A DNA stretch of 64,000 nucleotides. Source: Coriaria nepalensis. Taxonomy: Eukaryota > Streptophyta > Magnoliopsida > Cucurbitales > Coriariaceae. Within the stretch, counting starts at the first letter, position 1; each line of letters opens with the position of its first letter. Positions 60,645 through 64,000 of the stretch are shown here, one piece after another. The DNA is taken from contig CP114498.1 in assembly GCA_027186245.1 (NCBI GenBank), forward strand, positions 2,115,501 through 2,179,500, written 5' to 3'. The position numbers and the translations under genes were made by a program. The notes under the pieces are model-generated. The model did not search any database. It worked only from the letters and a program-made list of their open reading frames with translations, and had not been told where the DNA came from.

Positions 60645-61223
60645 TGTTCCAAGCGTCATCTCTCTCTCTCCCTCTCTCTCCCTCTCTCTCCTTCTCAAAG
60701 AAAGTTTTAAGCTTCCAATTGAATTCTAAAGGAAGGGTATTAAAGATGACTTTTTCCTTTTTTCCACGGTTTATATCGATGGGGAAGGGAGACTTAGTGG
60801 TCTTTTCTTGATGCGGGCGTGGACGCCAGAAAATTTTGACACAAGCTGTGTATGAACTATTCGGTAAGCGGGCTTTCAGCATTTATGGTCGGCCCAACAG
60901 ATGCAATGCAAAATCTTTCTACGGGGATTGAGATTTAGAGAGATGGATGAACAAGAGTAAAATGTGAATTCTAAACTGTACGCACTCGAATATGTTCTGA
61001 TTTGTTTTCACGACCACAAACTTTCCAAGTCTCTATCCATAAGAAACAAACCATCTCTAGGATCTTAAGAGTCGGGTATTATCTATCATCTACAGATTCA
61101 TGCGAATGAAAATTTTAAATTCCCAGGCTCGACGAACACAAGTCTCTTCCTGCCCTTTATATATACCGTGCCGGGGTGTCAAGTCTCTTCTGGGACCTAG
61201 ACCCAGTAGGCGATCCGGACACT

Positions 61224-63423
61224 CTATCTTCCGGCAACCTCCAATGTTTTTTCCCGACCATCCTCAGATCCATACTCAGCTTTACTACAACACATACAAG
61301 TGAAATAGAAGATTAGATCATCATATTACAAAAACCATAGTTTTTTTTATAAAGACAGTATTGATAACAAGGATTGCGTGAAAAACTTACTCTTGGAGTT
61401 TCTCTTGATATCCAACGCCATTTGCATCTTGATCAGGCAGGTTGTCATAACCCGGAGAGTAAGATCGACGAATGTGATTGCCTGCCCGTTCTCGAGGAGG
61501 ACCTCTTGGCAATCTAGGATGATCTGGATGCCTTCTGCTTGGAGAAACAGGGTACTCTTCACGCCATCTTGGCGCAGGAGAGTAAGACCTGAATAAAACC
61601 ACATTATAACATCCATATTGGTGAATTCACATACGGCAACAGATTTTGTATTTTTATAGAGCTTACCTTGAGCGGTATCGACTTCTTGAACCAGAAGGGC
61701 GGGGGGAGCGCGAACGGGATATAGATCGAGACCGAGATTGTCCTGAAGATTGAGGGTAAATAATAATTAAGACTTTTTGGAACATGTTTAAGTTCTTAAA
61801 AAATAAGAACTGAATATAAATAGAATAATGGATACCATAATAGGATGATCTTCCTCCTCCATGACCTGAAGGACCTCTACAGAAAGTGAAACGGAGCAGA
61901 CACTCAACATATAAGGTCTATCATGAGTAATGGAATTGACCCTGAAGAGGAACTAAAAAGCATTATTTTTTTTTTTTACCTTATTCTAGATCTTTGACGC
62001 ATTTCTTCAGGGCGTTTTCTTGTCTCTGCAGCAAGAACTACAAATATCTCCCTTCCAGCAAATCTTTGTCCGTTCATGTGATATTGAGCCTCTGAGGCTT
62101 CATCGGCGTCCACAAACTGCACAAATGCAAATCCGCGAGGTTCACTGCATATGATAGAGGAAGTCTTCAATTAGAATATGGCGCAGTTGTATATGACAGC
62201 GATGCTAAAGTCTTCTCAAAATTTGACAAGGTTCATTACCTGCTATACCTTTCTTTACATAATTAAATATCAGCTTGAGATTCACTTGAATAAAAAGTGG
62301 AGGCTGAATTTATGTTATGCAGCCAGGAGGCCTAGTAGCTTACCGTTTCTTCTCATTTTCAAGTATGAAAGGTGGCTTGATTAAAAAAACTTCAAATCAA
62401 AGTAGGGTGACTTGGAATTCTCTTCCAATTCTTGCAATATAGAAGCACTTGAAATCAACTATTCATAACTCCATATTTCTTCGAAAATCTTGAGACTACA
62501 GAAGACTTGAGACTGACATTCCCTAAACCTTGTCTTCAATTGGTCAAGAAACTATCCCCTTGTAAAACTTCTATTAAACAGCAAAATTATATGATTTCCT
62601 CTTCCAATATGTTAGGCACGATAAACAGTAAGCCTTCATCAAACACGGGGCTTGGGCTTGTTTTTAACTTCCAAGCTTAAACCAACATGCCCCCTGACAA
62701 ACCAGTTCACAATGTTTAACAAACACTTTAAAAGCAGGATATAGAAAACCTGGATAGTTGGTCTAATTCTAAACAGACACTTTTTCCTACTCTACTTGGC
62801 ATAATACAATTTTTTTCTTTTTTCTTTTTCATATAAGAACATGGGCTGAAAAATTTTAGACAACACCAGAATTCACAAATATGAAGCCATTGATACCTAG
62901 TGAGTTATAGCTGTGCTTGTAGAAGAGTAATAAAATATGACAGTGGATTTAAAAGTGCAAAATAAAAATACTCGGATAAGACTATGTACCATGTTAACAA
63001 ACTGAATACGGAGAGTAGTCAAATGAATCTACTCACATTCTGAAACGAGGGCTAATCAATATCCAACATAAAAGACATCTCACCCTGTGTAGTAGTCCTT
63101 GGGAATATAGACATCACGAACAACTCCAAATCTCTCAAACGGAACTCTAAGCTCTTCAGGTCTGCATCAAGAAATTTGATCTCAAGATTAAAAATGATGT
63201 ATTCTAACAAATCACCTCGAATGAATAAAGATCAAGACGAATACTCAAAATCCTGTTACCTGCAATCAAGAGGAATATTTCTAACCAAAAGGCTTCCATT
63301 ATTATGCTCCTTGCGTCTTCCATACCCTCCTCCTCCTCCATATCCCCTTCTTGGAGGGCTCCTTCCCCGACCGCCATATCCTCTTCTTGGGGGACTATGA
63401 TAAGGTGGACTGTACCTCCTCAT
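61224..63423 (-). CDS. SR splicing factor, SC35-like (SCL30/SCL30A type), 7 exons
   Basis: Minus-strand exons 63423-63260, 63161-63084, 62144-61980, 61876-61836, 61742-61667, 61588-61391 and 61284-61224 give 260 residues in frame. Seen: the N-terminal charged/Gly-Tyr-Pro extension (MRRYSPPYHSPPRRGYGGRG) that marks plant SCL proteins; an RRM at about 46-125 with LLVRNIPLDCRPEELR (RNP2) and RGFAFVQF (RNP1); then an RS region at about 137-225 (QSRSRSISRSRSPRPSGSRS). Family knowledge: SCL proteins act in spliceosome assembly and alternative splicing in the nucleus and are phosphorylated on RS repeats. Intron 2 is 939 nt, far longer than the others; long introns in SR genes often host unproductive alternative exons. 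The short acidic last exon (KAEYGSEDGREKTLEVAGR) is inferred from a good acceptor. Confidence 0.92.
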
Positions 63424-64000
63424 CACTCCACCCTAATTCATAACATCAATGATCAGGAAAACCAACATATAAAAATCTGAATTTCATAAAGGCCAGAAAA
63501 GGGGAAAAAAAATGTATATATATATATCAAATTCTTGGAATCGAACCTTAATACAAGATTTAAACGCAAGGGAAAGACATTACTCTGTATACAATTTCAA
63601 TTTACAAGGAAATCGCAGGCAGAACTTGCGAACAAATAAGTAAGATTTTAAATTTATATTTGAAAGATTACAACTTTGATGCACGGACCAATTTTTTTTT
63701 TCTATTTATATATATATATATCTATTTTTTCCGATTTCACAGTAACCTAGGGTTTCTTGAATTTCAGAAATGAGGAAAAGAAAAGGGATCGGGTTCAGAT
63801 TACCTGTTAAAGAAACAGCTTTCGGAGAAAACGAAGAAAACTTTCTCCTAGATCTGAAACAGCGGTCGACGATCTCTGTCCCGTCGTGTAATTGTCGGTG
63901 TTATTGTTTTTGCTGGTGTCTGGTGATTACCATCAAAACTAAACTTAAAAGCCTCTAATTTTTAAACCCTAGCGAACCGGAGAGCCTGGTTGGTTCCGGT
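63424..64000. other. 5' leader and promoter of the SR gene (window edge)
   Basis: Probably contains leader sequence, perhaps with an intron, and the promoter of the minus-strand SR gene. A TA run lies at 63709-63720. No other gene is recognisable before the window ends. Confidence 0.45.

Noticed and set aside
1..64000. CRISPR arrays, prokaryotic operons, defence or biosynthetic clusters
   Set aside because: The window is plant nuclear DNA; regular repeats seen are microsatellites and short tandem duplications, and neighbouring genes belong to unrelated pathways.

Overview
The window is nuclear DNA from a eudicot plant, most likely a rosid. The genes have many short AT-rich introns with GT-AG borders, and they belong to plant-only families: Rubisco activase, alpha-expansin, LBD, AHL, RTFL/DVL, lectin receptor kinase and MIR172. 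Spacers are very AT-rich with many microsatellites, and three regions carry transposon fossils. I rebuilt exons by hand. For thirteen protein genes the reading frame closes across all splice junctions, or runs unbroken through a single exon; a fourteenth, the C2-domain gene, closes except at its 3' end. The bases are therefore generally reliable.

Layout, left to right: a DUF604 Fringe-like glycosyltransferase (531-3203, +); a decayed Ty1/copia element on the minus strand with about 230-bp terminal repeats, split by about 3.6 kb of non-coding repeat DNA (3475-8738); a VTI1-type Qb-SNARE (9264-10394, +); a disrupted pentapeptide-repeat thylakoid lumen gene of the TL15 type (12108-10842, -); an intronless AHL AT-hook gene (13911-14807, +); a class I LBD gene (18972-18182, -); Rubisco activase, short form (21659-23421, +); an L-type lectin receptor kinase (24735-26723, +); a hAT-transposase-like fossil (about 28990-27830, -); the RING E3 ligase SDIR1 (30144-32129, +); an RTFL/DVL micropeptide (36108-35842, -); a MIR172 hairpin (about 41690-41455, -) with a relic arm near 43.9 kb; the APC/C activator FZR3/CCS52B (44906-47162, +), which converges on a telomere-repeat-binding Myb gene (50164-47628, -); an alpha-expansin (54444-55431, +); a DUF547/leucine-zipper gene (58305-55975, -); a tRNA-Lys(UUU) (58997-58927, -); a C2-domain gene (60644 to about 59531, -); and an SCL30-type SR splicing factor (63423-61224, -).

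The genes are ordinary single-copy euchromatin genes and do not form a pathway cluster. The most interesting items are the multiply broken lumen-protein gene, the MIR172 locus with a nearby degenerate second arm, a duplicated piece of the RTFL 3' flank, two mitotic MSA-like elements at the FZR3 start, and the nested retrotransposon wreck. I found no convincing new biological system.
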